From an uncultured Lachnospiraceae bacterium (GTDB lineage Bacteria; Bacillota; Clostridia; Lachnospirales; Lachnospiraceae): a DNA stretch of 64,000 bases. Shown here piece after piece: positions 33,416-42,710 of this stretch. The translations under genes were made by a program, and so were the position numbers. Numbering within the stretch: the first letter of the stretch is position 1; the number at the start of each line of letters is the position of its first letter. Where the stretch lies: contig CACZBW010000010.1 in assembly GCA_902779575.1 (NCBI GenBank), positions 1 to 64,000 on the forward strand, read 5' to 3'. The notes under the pieces are model-generated. The model was not told the DNA's origin. It was given only the letters and a program-made list of their open reading frames with translations, and searched no databases.

Positions 33416-34714
33416 TTACAGCTCTGTCCCGAAGCGCACCGCGATCGAATTCGCGTGCGCGGTAAGCTGCTCCGATTTCGCGAACTGCTCTATATCTTCA
33501 TGCACCTGTCTCAGAGCCTCTTCTGAATAATATATGATACTGGATTTCTTAATAAAATCATCCACACCCAGCGGGCTGAAGAAACGGGCGGTCCCGTTAG
33601 TCGGCAGAATGTGGTTGGGTCCCGCGAAATAATCCCCCAGCGGCTCGCTGGACCAGGTTCCCAGGAAAATGGCTCCCGCATTGCGGATCTTCATCATCGT
33701 TTCGAACGGATTCGATGTAACGACTTCGAGATGCTCGGGCGCGATCGAATTCACGGTATCAATCCCCTCCTCCAGACTTTCCGCCAGGAGGATGTATCCG
33801 TAATTATCAAGGGATTTCTGTATGATCTCCCGCCTGGAAAGCTTCTTCAGATACTGATCGATCTCATCCGATACATCCTCTGCCAGTTTCTCACTGGTTG
33901 TAACGAGGATCGCCGATGCAAGTTCGTCATGCTCCGCCTGGCTGAGCAGGTCCGCTGCCACAAAATGCGCATTGGCCGTCCCGTCCGCGAGGACGGTGAT
34001 TTCACTCGGCCCTGCGATGGAATCAATTCCCACAAAGCCGTAAACCATCTTCTTTGCCAGCGCCACAAAGATATTTCCCGGTCCGACGATCTTGTCCACC
34101 TTGGGTATGCTGTCTGTTCCGAACGCTAGCGCCGCGATGGCCTGGGCGCCGCCCGCCTTATAAATTATATCCGCACCTGCCTCATGCGCGGCAACCAGGG
34201 TATTGGGACTGATCTTTCCGTCCCTGCCCGGAGGCGTGGTCATAATAATCTGCGGAACGCCGGCAACCTTCGCCGGTACGATATTCATCAGGACGGAAGA
34301 CGGATAGACCGCCTTTCCTCCCGGAACGTAGACGCCGACACGCGACAGAGGGGAGATTTTCTGTCCGAGAAGAACGCCCCTTTCATCGGAATTAAACCAG
34401 CTGCTGCGGCGCTGCTTCTCATGAAAGGTCCGGATATTGACCAGAGCCTTGCGGATCACGTCGACCAGTTTCGGATCGACCAGCTCATATGCTTCCCGGA
34501 TTTCCTTCTCCGTCACCGTGATATTCTCTTTCGTGAGCTTAATATGGTCAAACTTCTCCGTATAGGAAAAAAGAGCTTCGTCCCCCTTTTCGCGGACATC
34601 CGCGACGATTTGGCTGACAGTCCCCTCATACTCGGAATAATTGGAGGGGCTTCTTTTCAGCAGATTGTTTAAAAGGTCTTTCCTCGTCTCCTCTGTCAGT
34701 CTGACGATTCTCAT
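33416..34714 (-). CDS. hisD: Histidinol dehydrogenase
   Basis: A 432-residue NAD- and zinc-dependent enzyme that oxidises L-histidinol to histidine. Motifs include [40 protein letters not shown] and [11 protein letters not shown], which carries zinc ligands; catalytic His and Glu are in APEHLEV. Length is typical. AGGAGG lies close before ATG 34714. Co-transcribed with hisG upstream and hisB downstream. Confidence 0.95.
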   Translation of the reverse strand: MRIVRLTEETRKDLLNNLLKRSPSNYSEYEGTVSQIVADVREKGDEALFSYTEKFDHIKLTKENITVTEKEIREAYELVDPKLVDVIRKALVNIRTFHEKQRRSSWFNSDERGVLLGQKISPLSRVGVYVPGGKAVYPSSVLMNIVPAKVAGVPQIIMTTPPGRDGKISPNTLVAAHEAGADIIYKAGGAQAIAALAFGTDSIPKVDKIVGPGNIFVALAKKMVYGFVGIDSIAGPSEITVLADGTANAHFVAADLLSQAEHDELASAILVTTSEKLAEDVSDEIDQYLKKLSRREIIQKSLDNYGYILLAESLEEGIDTVNSIAPEHLEVVTSNPFETMMKIRNAGAIFLGTWSSEPLGDYFAGPNHILPTNGTARFFSPLGVDDFIKKSSIIYYSEEALRQVHEDIEQFAKSEQLTAHANSIAVRFGTEL

Positions 34715-34802
34715 ATGGTTTCCTCCTTGTTAAGGACCGCCGGCCGCGTACCTGCTGCGCCGCGTCCTGTAAAATCTTCCTCAAAATGCCGGTATTCCGG
34801 TC

Positions 34803-35447
34803 TTATTTCAGTGTAAGGATCCGGTTCATATCATCCAGAAGCTTCGTAATGCGGGCATTTTCCATCCGCATGCTGACCGGGTTCACCACCACCCTGGCCG
34901 AGAGGGGGCAGACCTCCTCCAGCACTTTCAGGCCGTTTTCCTTCAGGGTGGATCCGGTTTCAACGATATCAACAATCACTTCCGCCAGTCCTACGATCGG
35001 CGCAAGCTCGATGGAGCCGTTCAGCTTGATGATCTCCACCGTCTGGTTTTTCCGCTCTGTAAAATAGTCTCTTGCGATCTTCGGATATTTGGTCGCCACC
35101 CGGATCTGCTCCTGCCCGTTTAACAGCGCGGCCGCCTCTTCCGGGCCGGCAACGCACATCCGGCATTTCCCGAAGCCCAGATCAAGGACTTCGTAGATCT
35201 TCCGGCCTTCCTCCATGATCGTATCTTCCCCGACCACTCCGATGTCCGCTGCCCCGTACTCGACGTAGGTCGGAACGTCCGGTCCCTTGGCCAGGAAAAA
35301 TTTCAGTTTCAGTTCTTCATTTATAAAGATCAGTTTTCTGGTAGCCGGATCCGTCATCTCCTCACAGGAGATGCCGACCTTTTCCAGAAGCTGCATCGTC
35401 TGTTTCGCAAGCCTGCCCTTGGTCAGGGCCATGGTGAGATATCTCAT
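34803..35447 (-). CDS. hisG: ATP phosphoribosyltransferase catalytic subunit, short form
   Basis: A 214-residue HisG-S enzyme performing the first step of histidine synthesis. ATG 35447 ([16 protein letters not shown]) matches the family N-terminus and follows GGAAGAAAG; the frame is open 17 codons further without support. The C-terminal ACT-like regulatory domain of long HisG is absent, so activity needs HisZ, whose gene lies upstream. The PRPP-binding loop is seen near [14 protein letters not shown]. Confidence 0.94.
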   Translation of the reverse strand: MRYLTMALTKGRLAKQTMQLLEKVGISCEEMTDPATRKLIFINEELKLKFFLAKGPDVPTYVEYGAADIGVVGEDTIMEEGRKIYEVLDLGFGKCRMCVAGPEEAAALLNGQEQIRVATKYPKIARDYFTERKNQTVEIIKLNGSIELAPIVGLAEVIVDIVETGSTLKENGLKVLEEVCPLSARVVVNPVSMRMENARITKLLDDMNRILTLK

Positions 35448-35512
35448 ATCGCTTTCTTCCCTTACTCTTCCGTGCCGCGGCAATTCTCCCGGAAGCATCT
35501 CCGCCGTCAGCT

Positions 35513-35736
35513 ACCTTCTGTATCTTTCGCCGGCTCTTAATCCCAGCCGCGGCATTTATACACAGAAACGGTACCGCTGTCAGACAGTCTGCCGCGGCTT
35601 TCATCGGCCTTTAATGGCAGCGCCAGCCTCTATACCCAAAATAGGTACCGCTGCCAGGCTGCCTTCCGTATCTTTCGTCGGCGCTTAATGCCGGCTGCGG
35701 CATTTATACGCAATAACGGCGCCGCCGCCAGCCGGT
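35513..35736. repeat. 74-bp tandem repeat, three copies, between hisZ and hisG
   Basis: The TTTC-CGG-CTTAAT core occurs at 35525, 35599 and 35673, an exact 74-bp period. Copies one and three are most similar (TTCTGTATCTTTCG and TTCCGTATCTTTCG; GCGGCATTTATAC in both). The array fills the gap inside the his operon and its last copy abuts the hisZ stop at 35737. Confidence 0.88.
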
Positions 35737-36951
35737 TTACAGGCGTACGACTCCTGCATATCCGCCCTCGCAGCGGTATTCCTCGTCGCTCTTTTTCCTG
35801 TCCTCCTCAGAGGCAAGCAGCATGAGCTCCGTGTATTTCCCCTGTTTTCTCCAGGCGACAGCCTTGCTCACGGCCTCTTCCGCCGCCTCTTCCCCATACA
35901 GAATCAGGTAGCGTTCATGCTCGGGAAGAATCTCTATCTTCTGGCGCTGAAGCGCGTTCAGCAGCTGACTGATTACGACCACGAATCCGATGGAAGGCAG
36001 ATCTTTCCCGAAATGCCTGAGCAGGGCGTCATAGCGCCCGCCTTTCACCACAGCTTCCCCGGTTCCATATGTATAGCCGCGGAAGATGATTCCCGTGTAA
36101 TACATATACACGGACAGCATCCCAAGATCGAAAGCCGTATAACGCTCAAGACCGTAAACCTTCAGAAGCTCCAGAACTTTCTTCAGGCGGACCACTGCTT
36201 CCTGGGCACGCAGCCCTTCCGACATGCGGAAGGCCTTATCCAGTACTTCCCCGCCTCCCGTGAGAGTGGGAAGGGCGATCAGGAGCCTGCGGATGCGCTC
36301 ATCAAGAGGTCCTGCTGCCGTCTGATCTTTCTCTTCCTCCAGGCTGCCCAGCAGTTTTTCGACGCCGAAGGTGTTGCGGTTATGAATCAGGTTCCGAAGC
36401 CTGAGGACAGTGTCCTCATCGAAACCGGCTTCCTCGGCCAGACTTTCAAAAAAAGCCACATGTCCGATGCTGATCTGGAATTCCGTCAAGCCCGCTGCCA
36501 GCATGGTCTCTGTCGCCATGGCGATGATTTCGGCGTCCGCGTCCGCTCCGGAAGCGCCGATCAGTTCGGCGCCCATCTGCGTATTTTCCTTCAGTCTGCC
36601 CTGCAGGCCGGAGTAATTTACAAAACTCCTGCCAAGGTAGCTCAGACGGATCGGATGATCGACATTCTGGAAATAGCGGCTCGCAGCTCTTGCGATGGAT
36701 GGCGTGAAATCCGGCCGGAGGACCAGCGTATTTCCCTCTCTGTCGAAAAATTTAAAAAGATCGCGTGAGGGAATGGTCCCGATATCGGATCCGAACACAT
36801 CGAAAAATTCGATGGAAGGCGTCTCGATATCCCTGTATCCGAAGGACGCCGGAACCTGATGCAGCCTCTGTTCCAGGATCTGCTTTCTTTCGCACTCATC
36901 GGAATAGATGTCGCGGAGTCCTTCCGGCGTATGCAGAATCTTCTGATTCAT
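35737..36951 (-). CDS. hisZ: ATP phosphoribosyltransferase regulatory subunit HisZ
   Basis: A 404-residue paralogue of histidyl-tRNA synthetase that activates short HisG and carries histidine feedback. ATG 36951 gives MNQKILHTPEGLRDIYSDE; the frame is open for 40 more codons, but homology begins here and AGAGGA lies upstream. HisRS-like motif 2 is visible (FRPDFTPSIAR-type, then YLGRSFVNY), and VVKGGRYDALL with GFVV later. The anticodon-binding domain is lacking, as expected for HisZ. First gene of the his operon. Confidence 0.92.
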   Translation of the reverse strand: MNQKILHTPEGLRDIYSDECERKQILEQRLHQVPASFGYRDIETPSIEFFDVFGSDIGTIPSRDLFKFFDREGNTLVLRPDFTPSIARAASRYFQNVDHPIRLSYLGRSFVNYSGLQGRLKENTQMGAELIGASGADADAEIIAMATETMLAAGLTEFQISIGHVAFFESLAEEAGFDEDTVLRLRNLIHNRNTFGVEKLLGSLEEEKDQTAAGPLDERIRRLLIALPTLTGGGEVLDKAFRMSEGLRAQEAVVRLKKVLELLKVYGLERYTAFDLGMLSVYMYYTGIIFRGYTYGTGEAVVKGGRYDALLRHFGKDLPSIGFVVVISQLLNALQRQKIEILPEHERYLILYGEEAAEEAVSKAVAWRKQGKYTELMLLASEEDRKKSDEEYRCEGGYAGVVRL

Positions 36952-37145
36952 GTTGGAATGATCCTCTTTTCTATAAGAATAAACCGCATTTGCTTCCGGA
37001 CGAAGCGCCACGGCTGTACATCTCTGAGAGTAATGCAGCTCTCGTCTACAATCTTCTAAGCAAGCACACATTCTGATCCAAAGCTTTTGCCGTTCAGCGG
37101 TTCATGTGCTTTAGCGTGCTAAATCATTAAATCAGCTATCTCGTT
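36952..37145 (-). other. Leader of the his operon
   Basis: About 190 nt between the promoter and hisZ. No T-box motif or run of His codons was found, so attenuation by either route is not supported. The hisZ frame continues open through part of it. No other element recognised. Confidence 0.45.
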
Positions 37146-37174
37146 ATCTTACGCACATTCCGAAGCTCTGTCAA
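37146..37174 (-). promoter_or_regulatory. Sigma-A promoter of the his operon
   Basis: A consensus TTGACA (37174-37169) and TAAGAT (37151-37146) with a 17-bp spacer. Confidence 0.8.
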
Positions 37175-37196
37175 GTGTACCGCCTATTTCCGCAGT

Positions 37197-37285
37197 GTTG
37201 GTTGTCGTCGCTCCAGCGTTCGGGTACTTTCTCCCTGTGCGCAGGTAAACACTCCCACATGCTGGCTGTCGTCAGTCCTGCGCCC
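37197..37285. repeat. 63-bp imperfect duplication at the recU stop
   Basis: TGTTGGTTGTCGTCG at 37197 recurs as TGCTGGCTGTCGTCA at 37260. The second copy crosses the recU stop codon at 37272. Only two copies, with moderate identity. Confidence 0.45.
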
Positions 37286-37820
37286 AGTCGTGCCGCTCCA
37301 GATCCATCGCTACCGCATCCAGATAGGGAAGCAGAATCCCGTGACGGTTGGGCCAGATCCGCAGCTGCGTGTCGATTTCCTCAAAGCGGACCGATTTGCG
37401 GCCGCCTTCCTGCGCCCTGTCCCAGAAGCGTTCCAAGTCCGCGAAGGGCATATAGTAGAATTCATCCCTGTGGGAATAGAAAATGAGCAGGAACGCGATG
37501 CCGTTCTGCCGCTCGAAATCTCTCATAAACGCGACCTGATGCTCATGAACGTTCTGCAGGCTGAAGGTATCGCTCTTGCTTTCCTTTGCATCAAAGCAGA
37601 CCGGCACTCCCTGGACGGTTCCGATGTAGTCCACCGTACTTTTCTGGTCAAAATAGGCCAGTGTGATATGCCTGCTTTCCTTATCGATATCAATGGGGGT
37701 GATCGGGGTCGGGATCTTCTGGATCAGAGCCAGTTTCTTCTCCCGGTACTGTTCATTTGTGCGGTTGATCAGATCCTCCAGGGTACTTCCCCTCAGGCCC
37801 CTTGAATTCCATGTAGCCAT
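37272..37820 (-). CDS. recU: Holliday junction resolvase RecU
   Basis: A 182-residue structure-specific nuclease that cuts Holliday junctions in recombination and chromosome segregation. The order of motifs matches RecU: NSRGLRGSTLEDLIN at the N-terminus, PTPITPIDI, STVDYIG (catalytic Asp), FDAKES (catalytic Glu-x-Lys-type site), HEHQVAFM and ERFWDRAQEGGRKS. It is slightly shorter than B. subtilis RecU, mainly at the N-terminus. No penicillin-binding protein gene accompanies it, unlike in B. subtilis. Confidence 0.9.
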   Translation of the reverse strand: MATWNSRGLRGSTLEDLINRTNEQYREKKLALIQKIPTPITPIDIDKESRHITLAYFDQKSTVDYIGTVQGVPVCFDAKESKSDTFSLQNVHEHQVAFMRDFERQNGIAFLLIFYSHRDEFYYMPFADLERFWDRAQEGGRKSVRFEEIDTQLRIWPNRHGILLPYLDAVAMDLERHDWAQD

Positions 37821-37949
37821 ATATTTACACTCAGTCCCTCCCGGGGCAATTCCCGGCAGGGTGCATTATAGTCTCTATATTTTTTAAAGAAAAGGCGCGT
37901 ATTATCTCTACGCCCTTCCATCGGAATAGCACTCTGCGCTCTCCGCTTA

Positions 37950-38993
37950 TCAGTCGGAAGGGTGCATTTCACATATCTCTCGGATTTTCTCTCCCTCCAT
38001 CACGCGCCGGAAATCATCCGGAAGCGGCGCCCGGAAAGTTCTGCCGGAAAGGTGTTCCAGGCAGCCTTCTGCCGCGGGAAATGTAATCTGGTCCGCGTGA
38101 AGCAGCTGTCGGCGGACCTGGTATTCTCTGCGGAAATAATCGTTCCGCATCCGGATTCCGTATTTGGGATCCCCCGCCACCGCATGCCCGATCGAGGACA
38201 GATGCGCCCTGATCTGATGGCTTCGTCCGGTGATCAGTTCAATCTCAAGCATGGTCAGATCATGTCCGGGATTTCCGTCAGAAGCCCATCCAAGCGGTGT
38301 GTATCTGGTGCGGATCTGCTGGGATTCGGGTACCGGCTCTTTCAGAATCCGGACTCTGTTTTCGTCCCTGTCTTTTACCAGGTACCCCTCGATCGTCCGT
38401 CCTTTTTCAATATGTCCCAGTACAATTGTACGGTAAAACTTGTGGACTGTCCGGTCATGAAACAGCTTCGAGAGCTCCTGCAGACCTGCCACGGATTTCC
38501 CCACCGCCACAATGCCGCTGGTATTGCGGTCAAGGCGGTTGCAGACCGATGGCCGGAAGGAAAGCAGATCCTCCTCCGACAGGGCGCCGGAGCGCAGCAG
38601 ATAACCGATCGCGTATTCGTTCAGGGAAAAATCCTCATCATGCGCTTTCTGCGTCAGCATGCCCGCAGGCTTATTTACAAGCAGGATATTCTCATCCTCA
38701 TAGAGAATGTCAAGAGCGGCTGCCGGATAACGCTCCGGCAGGCTCTTTCCGCCCTGCTCCGCCTTCGGACCGATGCCCGTGAACTTTTCCAGGGTTTCCT
38801 CCGCAAAAAAAATCCGGATCAGATCCCCTTCCTCCACTTTTTCGCTGCCATCCGCACGGCGTCCGTTCAGGGTAATATTCTTCTTCCGCAGCATCTTATG
38901 CAGAAAGGATCCGGACGCCTCTTTCAGGTATTTCCCGAGAAGCTTATCCAGGCGCTGTCCTGCCTGCAGGGACGTTACTTCCAGTTCTCTCAT
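37950..38993 (-). CDS. RluA-family pseudouridine synthase
   Basis: A 347-residue RNA-modifying enzyme. An S4-type domain (about 1-60, with GQRLDKLLGKYL) precedes the catalytic domain, where the active-site Asp is in VCNRLDRNTSGIVAVGK (about residue 150) and the second motif is LELITGRSHQIRAHL-like. Layout and length fit RluC/RluD-type enzymes acting on 23S rRNA; the exact uridine is not predictable. It stands alone between recU and a membrane protein gene. Confidence 0.9.
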   Translation of the reverse strand: MRELEVTSLQAGQRLDKLLGKYLKEASGSFLHKMLRKKNITLNGRRADGSEKVEEGDLIRIFFAEETLEKFTGIGPKAEQGGKSLPERYPAAALDILYEDENILLVNKPAGMLTQKAHDEDFSLNEYAIGYLLRSGALSEEDLLSFRPSVCNRLDRNTSGIVAVGKSVAGLQELSKLFHDRTVHKFYRTIVLGHIEKGRTIEGYLVKDRDENRVRILKEPVPESQQIRTRYTPLGWASDGNPGHDLTMLEIELITGRSHQIRAHLSSIGHAVAGDPKYGIRMRNDYFRREYQVRRQLLHADQITFPAAEGCLEHLSGRTFRAPLPDDFRRVMEGEKIREICEMHPSD

Positions 38994-39117
38994 AAAAAGA
39001 GATATCCTTTCTGTCGAAGGTTTGATTCATTCGACTTGTCCGGAAATCAGAAGCTGTGTTCTGAACAGCCGTAAATCTTATCTGTCGGAAAAACGCTGCT
39101 GTAGACAACGTTTTCTT

Positions 39118-39735
39118 TCAAAGAGAAATATTACGGATCAGTCTCAGGAGGGCTTCCTCCCGGCTTTCCCCTTCATGCTGCTCATCCGGCGTGTATTTCA
39201 GCCCTTCCCGGTATTTTTCCGGGTCGGCCGCCAGCTGGCTGATCCGTTCCTTATACTGATCGAGTCTGCGGAAAATCTTTACGGTCGGATTGCCGAGTCC
39301 GTTGCCGTGGAAAATTTTACGCATATGAGTTTCCATTAACTCGAATCTGCCTTTTTCGGCGCTGGAATAACATACGACAAAATTCCCGCAGATCACCACT
39401 GCATCCAGCGCAAGCCTGCCCTCGTAGGCGGTAATGCACAGCTCGTAGCCGTGCGTCAGCGCTCCGGCGATCTTCTCCGTAATTTCATATACTTCCGGAT
39501 CGATATCCTTCTGCAGCAGGATCATGATCATCTCCGTCGCCCATTTGGCAGCAGGAAGCACGCCCAGGATTGCGACCAGGGAAAACATGTTCTTATTTGT
39601 GTGCGTCATGATAAGACCCGTGATATAGATCCCCAGGCAGATGCCGAACAGCAGGCAGACGATTCCGATCCGCTTCTTTTTCTCGTAGGCGTAATATCCG
39701 TAGTCCCCTTTCCCGGGGTGTTTCTTCTTCTCCAT
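39118..39735 (-). CDS. Conserved two-helix membrane protein
   Basis: A 205-residue protein. A basic N-terminus (MEKKKHPGKGDYGYYAYEKKKR) precedes two hydrophobic helices (about 23-43 and 51-72) and a soluble C-terminal domain of about 130 residues rich in charged residues. No catalytic motif seen. Function unknown; comparable proteins occur in Lachnospiraceae. It lies 126 bp after ygiQ, separated by a tandem repeat. Confidence 0.72.
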   Translation of the reverse strand: MEKKKHPGKGDYGYYAYEKKKRIGIVCLLFGICLGIYITGLIMTHTNKNMFSLVAILGVLPAAKWATEMIMILLQKDIDPEVYEITEKIAGALTHGYELCITAYEGRLALDAVVICGNFVVCYSSAEKGRFELMETHMRKIFHGNGLGNPTVKIFRRLDQYKERISQLAADPEKYREGLKYTPDEQHEGESREEALLRLIRNISL

Positions 39736-39763
39736 TCAGCAACCTCTTTTCGCTCAGGTTCTC

Positions 39764-39853
39764 TTCTCTGTCCGGCAGTTTTTTGCCCGGCGCTTCTTTT
39801 CTGTCCGGCAGTTCTTTTGATCAGACCCGCTTCTCTGTCCGGCAGTTTTTTGC
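39764..39853. repeat. 33-bp tandem repeat, three copies, after the ygiQ stop
   Basis: TTCTCTGTCCGGCAGTTTTT-type copies start at 39764, 39797 and 39831. The array fills most of the gap between ygiQ and the next gene, starting within 10 bp of the ygiQ stop. Confidence 0.85.
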
Positions 39854-39861
39854 TCAGATCC

Positions 39862-41919
39862 TCAGTGCCGCCGGGCAGACCCGCTGCTCTTCTTCCTGCT
39901 GTGCGCTTTCTCCTGTCCGCGCTGCTCGTTCTTCCTGCCTTTCGGCTTTTCCGCGGAACGCCCTCTGTTCTTCCCTTCTTTCCCATTTCCCGCTGACCGC
40001 GAACTTCCGCTTCCACGCCCGGAATCCGGCCGGATCAGGCAGGAAGGCCCGTATCCGATCAAATCCGTGCGGCCTGCCATCTTCAATGCTTCCAGGACGA
40101 GCAGTCTGCTCCCGGGAAAACGGAACTGCATAAGAGCGCGCTGCATGGCTTTCTCGTGCGGTTCACGCGGGACATAGACAGGTTCCATGGTTCTGGGATC
40201 AAGCCCCGTATAATACATACAGGTCGAGATCGTGGACGGGGTCGGATAAAAATCCTGCACCTGTTCCGGCTGATGGTGGATGTCTCTCAGGAATTCCGCA
40301 AGCTCAATGGCCTCTTTCATGGTGCAGCCCGGATGGGAGCTCATGAGGTAGGGTACCAGATACTGGTCCATGCCGCATTCCCGGTTCATCCGCTCATACT
40401 GCTTCATGAACTTCAGGTAGACGCTGTGGCGCGGTTTCCCAAGCATGTAAAGGACCCGGTCCGAGACATGCTCCGGCGCCACCTTCAGCTGTCCGGAAAT
40501 ATGGTATTTCACCAGTTCCCTCAGGAATCCGTCATCCGGATCGGCAGCGACGTAATCAAAACGCACGCCGGAACGGACAAATACTTTTTTGACGCCCGGA
40601 AGATTCCTCAGCTTTTTAAGAAGCTCCGTATAGCTTTTATGGCTTACTGTCAGGTTCGGGCAGGGCTCCGGAAAGAGGCACTGCCTGTCCTTACACACGC
40701 CCTTTGTCAGCTGCTTTTTACAGGAAGGCTGATGAAAGTTCGCGGTCGGCCCGCCGACGTCATGAATATATCCCTTGAATCCGGGATCCTTCGTAAGCAG
40801 CTCCGCTTCCTTAAGGATCGATTCGTCGCTTCTGGTCTGTATGATTCTCCCCTGATGAAAGGTCAGGGCACAGAAATTACAGGCGCCGTAGCAGCCCCTG
40901 TTGGAAAGGATGGAAAAACGGACCTCATCCAGAGCGGGAACCCCTCCCGCCGCGTCATAATCCGGATGCCAGGCACGGGCATAGGGCAGCGCGTAGACAT
41001 CGTCCATCTCCTGCTGGGTAAGAGGCTTTGCCGGCGGATTCTGCACCACATAGACGGTCCCGTAGGGCTCCGCCAGAATGCGGGCGTTAAAGGGATCCGT
41101 ATTTCGATATTGTATATAGAAACTTCTCGCGTAATTGTACCTGCCGGCGGAGAGCAGATGGGATCCGTTTTTCCTCAGGCCCCCGTCCGTCCAGTCCGGA
41201 ACCCTGACCTTCGACGGAGACGCGTCGGTCAGCTCCTCATAGGAAGGAAGCAGCTCATAATCGCTCAGATGCGACAGGTCCTTCGTTTTATAGCAGGTTC
41301 CCGCGATAAATGTAATATCATGCACATCCAGCCCTGAAGCGAGAGCATCCGCGATTTCAATAATTGAATGCTCGCCCATCCCGTAGGAAATCAGGTCCGC
41401 CCCGGAATCCATCAGCAGGGATCTTCGCAGGGAATCGCTCCAGTAATCATAATGGGCCAGCCTTCGTAGGGAAGCCTCGATTCCGCCCGCGATGATCGGC
41501 GTGCGGCGGTAGACCGAACGGATCAGATTGCAGTAAACCATGGCGGCCCGGTCCGGCCTTCGCCCCATCACGCCGCCCGGCGTATAGGCGTCAGTCTGAC
41601 GGTGCCTGCGGGAAACGGAATAGTGATTCACCATGGAATCCATATTCCCGGCGGATACCAGGAAGCCCAGCCGCGGCTCGCCCAGAACCGTCACACTGGA
41701 AGAGTCCTTCCAGTCGGGCTGGGCTATGATGCCCACAGAATATCCGTGCGCCTCAAGGAGCCTGGATATAATCGCGGGTCCGAAGGAAGGATGATCCACA
41801 TAGGCGTCGCCGATCACGTAGACAAAGTCAGGCCGGCTGATCCCGCGTTCTTTCAGATCCTCCGCTGAGACAGGCAGAAAGCACTCCCTGCCCGGCCTGG
41901 CATCATTTTTCTTCTGCAT
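39862..41919 (-). CDS. YgiQ-family radical SAM protein
   Basis: A 685-residue protein of the YgiQ/UPF0313 family. The N-terminal part (about 1-300) has a B12-binding-like fold (FVYVIGDAYVDHPSFGPAII), and the radical SAM core begins at NRGCYGACNFC with the CxxxCxxC cluster site near residue 345. A Cys-rich insertion (KKQLTKGVCKDRQCLFPEPC) is typical of the family. The tail (about 625-685) is basic and Gly/Ser-rich, ending SGSARRH. Substrate unknown. It is directly downstream of the HAD phosphatase gene. Confidence 0.92.
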   Translation of the reverse strand: MQKKNDARPGRECFLPVSAEDLKERGISRPDFVYVIGDAYVDHPSFGPAIISRLLEAHGYSVGIIAQPDWKDSSSVTVLGEPRLGFLVSAGNMDSMVNHYSVSRRHRQTDAYTPGGVMGRRPDRAAMVYCNLIRSVYRRTPIIAGGIEASLRRLAHYDYWSDSLRRSLLMDSGADLISYGMGEHSIIEIADALASGLDVHDITFIAGTCYKTKDLSHLSDYELLPSYEELTDASPSKVRVPDWTDGGLRKNGSHLLSAGRYNYARSFYIQYRNTDPFNARILAEPYGTVYVVQNPPAKPLTQQEMDDVYALPYARAWHPDYDAAGGVPALDEVRFSILSNRGCYGACNFCALTFHQGRIIQTRSDESILKEAELLTKDPGFKGYIHDVGGPTANFHQPSCKKQLTKGVCKDRQCLFPEPCPNLTVSHKSYTELLKKLRNLPGVKKVFVRSGVRFDYVAADPDDGFLRELVKYHISGQLKVAPEHVSDRVLYMLGKPRHSVYLKFMKQYERMNRECGMDQYLVPYLMSSHPGCTMKEAIELAEFLRDIHHQPEQVQDFYPTPSTISTCMYYTGLDPRTMEPVYVPREPHEKAMQRALMQFRFPGSRLLVLEALKMAGRTDLIGYGPSCLIRPDSGRGSGSSRSAGNGKEGKNRGRSAEKPKGRKNEQRGQEKAHSRKKSSGSARRH

Positions 41920-41937
41920 CCCATCCCCCGCTCATTG

Positions 41938-42582
41938 TCAGATCAGCTCCGTGAAATCACGGATATAATAATCGGCGATTGTCTTCAGCTCCTCCCTCCG
42001 GGATTCCGCCCAGGGATCCTCCACGGCGACCACCTCCATGCCGGCTCTCTTCCCGGCGAGGGCGCCCTTGGGGATGTCCTCAAAGACAATGATATCTTCC
42101 GCCTTCATCCCCCACTCCTGCGCAACGGAAAGGTAAATATCCGGGGAAGGCTTGCCGTGCGCGACCTCTGCCGCGGAACGGACTGTGTCAAAAGCCTCCT
42201 CAAGGCCGTTTGCGCGAAGGGCAGCCGTAGTCAGCGGCATCGAATTGCTTGTCGCGATGCCCAGCTTCATGCCGCGCGCTTTCATGGCATCCAGGAGCTC
42301 TCTTGCGCCCTTTTTCAGATGCACCCGGGTCTGATAGAATTCCATGGCCATCCGGTTCCAGTCGCTCTCCATCTTCTCTACGGAATCCGTGATCCCGAAC
42401 CGTTTCTGAAAATAGACAGCGGTCTCGGGCAGGCTCATGCCCTCAATTGCGTGCTGAAGGTCCGCCGGCAGTTCAAAACCGAATCTGTCCAGGTATTCAA
42501 TATCAATATCCTTCCACATCCACATGGAATCCATCAAAGTGCCATCCATATCGAAGATGGCACCTCTTTTTTCTCGCCACAT
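41938..42582 (-). CDS. HAD-superfamily phosphatase
   Basis: A 214-residue enzyme of the HAD IA subgroup (beta-phosphoglucomutase-like). Motif I is FDMDGTLMDS with the nucleophile Asp at residue 10, motif II is GIATSNS, and motif III/IV is KPSPDIYL followed by VFEDIPKGALAGKRAGM. A helical cap lies between motifs I and II. The family covers phosphatases and mutases of sugar phosphates; the substrate is not predictable. Downstream ygiQ follows after 18 bp. Confidence 0.88.
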   Translation of the reverse strand: MWREKRGAIFDMDGTLMDSMWMWKDIDIEYLDRFGFELPADLQHAIEGMSLPETAVYFQKRFGITDSVEKMESDWNRMAMEFYQTRVHLKKGARELLDAMKARGMKLGIATSNSMPLTTAALRANGLEEAFDTVRSAAEVAHGKPSPDIYLSVAQEWGMKAEDIIVFEDIPKGALAGKRAGMEVVAVEDPWAESRREELKTIADYYIRDFTELI

Positions 42583-42601
42583 CCGTATTTACTCCTGTTT
42601 A

Positions 42602-42710
42602 CCTCGGCAGAGCCGCTGTTTTATAACTCCGTTGCGGAACGAATGTTTCTTCGCCTCTGCAGAGCCGCTGCTTAAACTTCGTCACAGAACGTCTATATTT
42701 TCCTCTTTGC
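42602..42710. repeat. About 50-bp tandem repeat crossing the rsuA stop
   Basis: CCTCGGCAGAGCCGCTG at 42602 recurs as CCTCTGCAGAGCCGCTG at 42654, with a partial third copy near 42702. The second copy spans the stop codon of the pseudouridine synthase gene (42682), so coding and non-coding sequence share the repeat. Confidence 0.7.

Noticed and set aside
36952-37145. Histidine T-box or leader-peptide attenuator before hisZ
   Set aside because: No GGTGGNACC motif, no terminator hairpin and no run of His codons was found.
40156-41337. Plus-strand open frame of 393 codons opposite ygiQ
   Set aside because: It is the antisense shadow of a radical SAM protein; no ribosome site.
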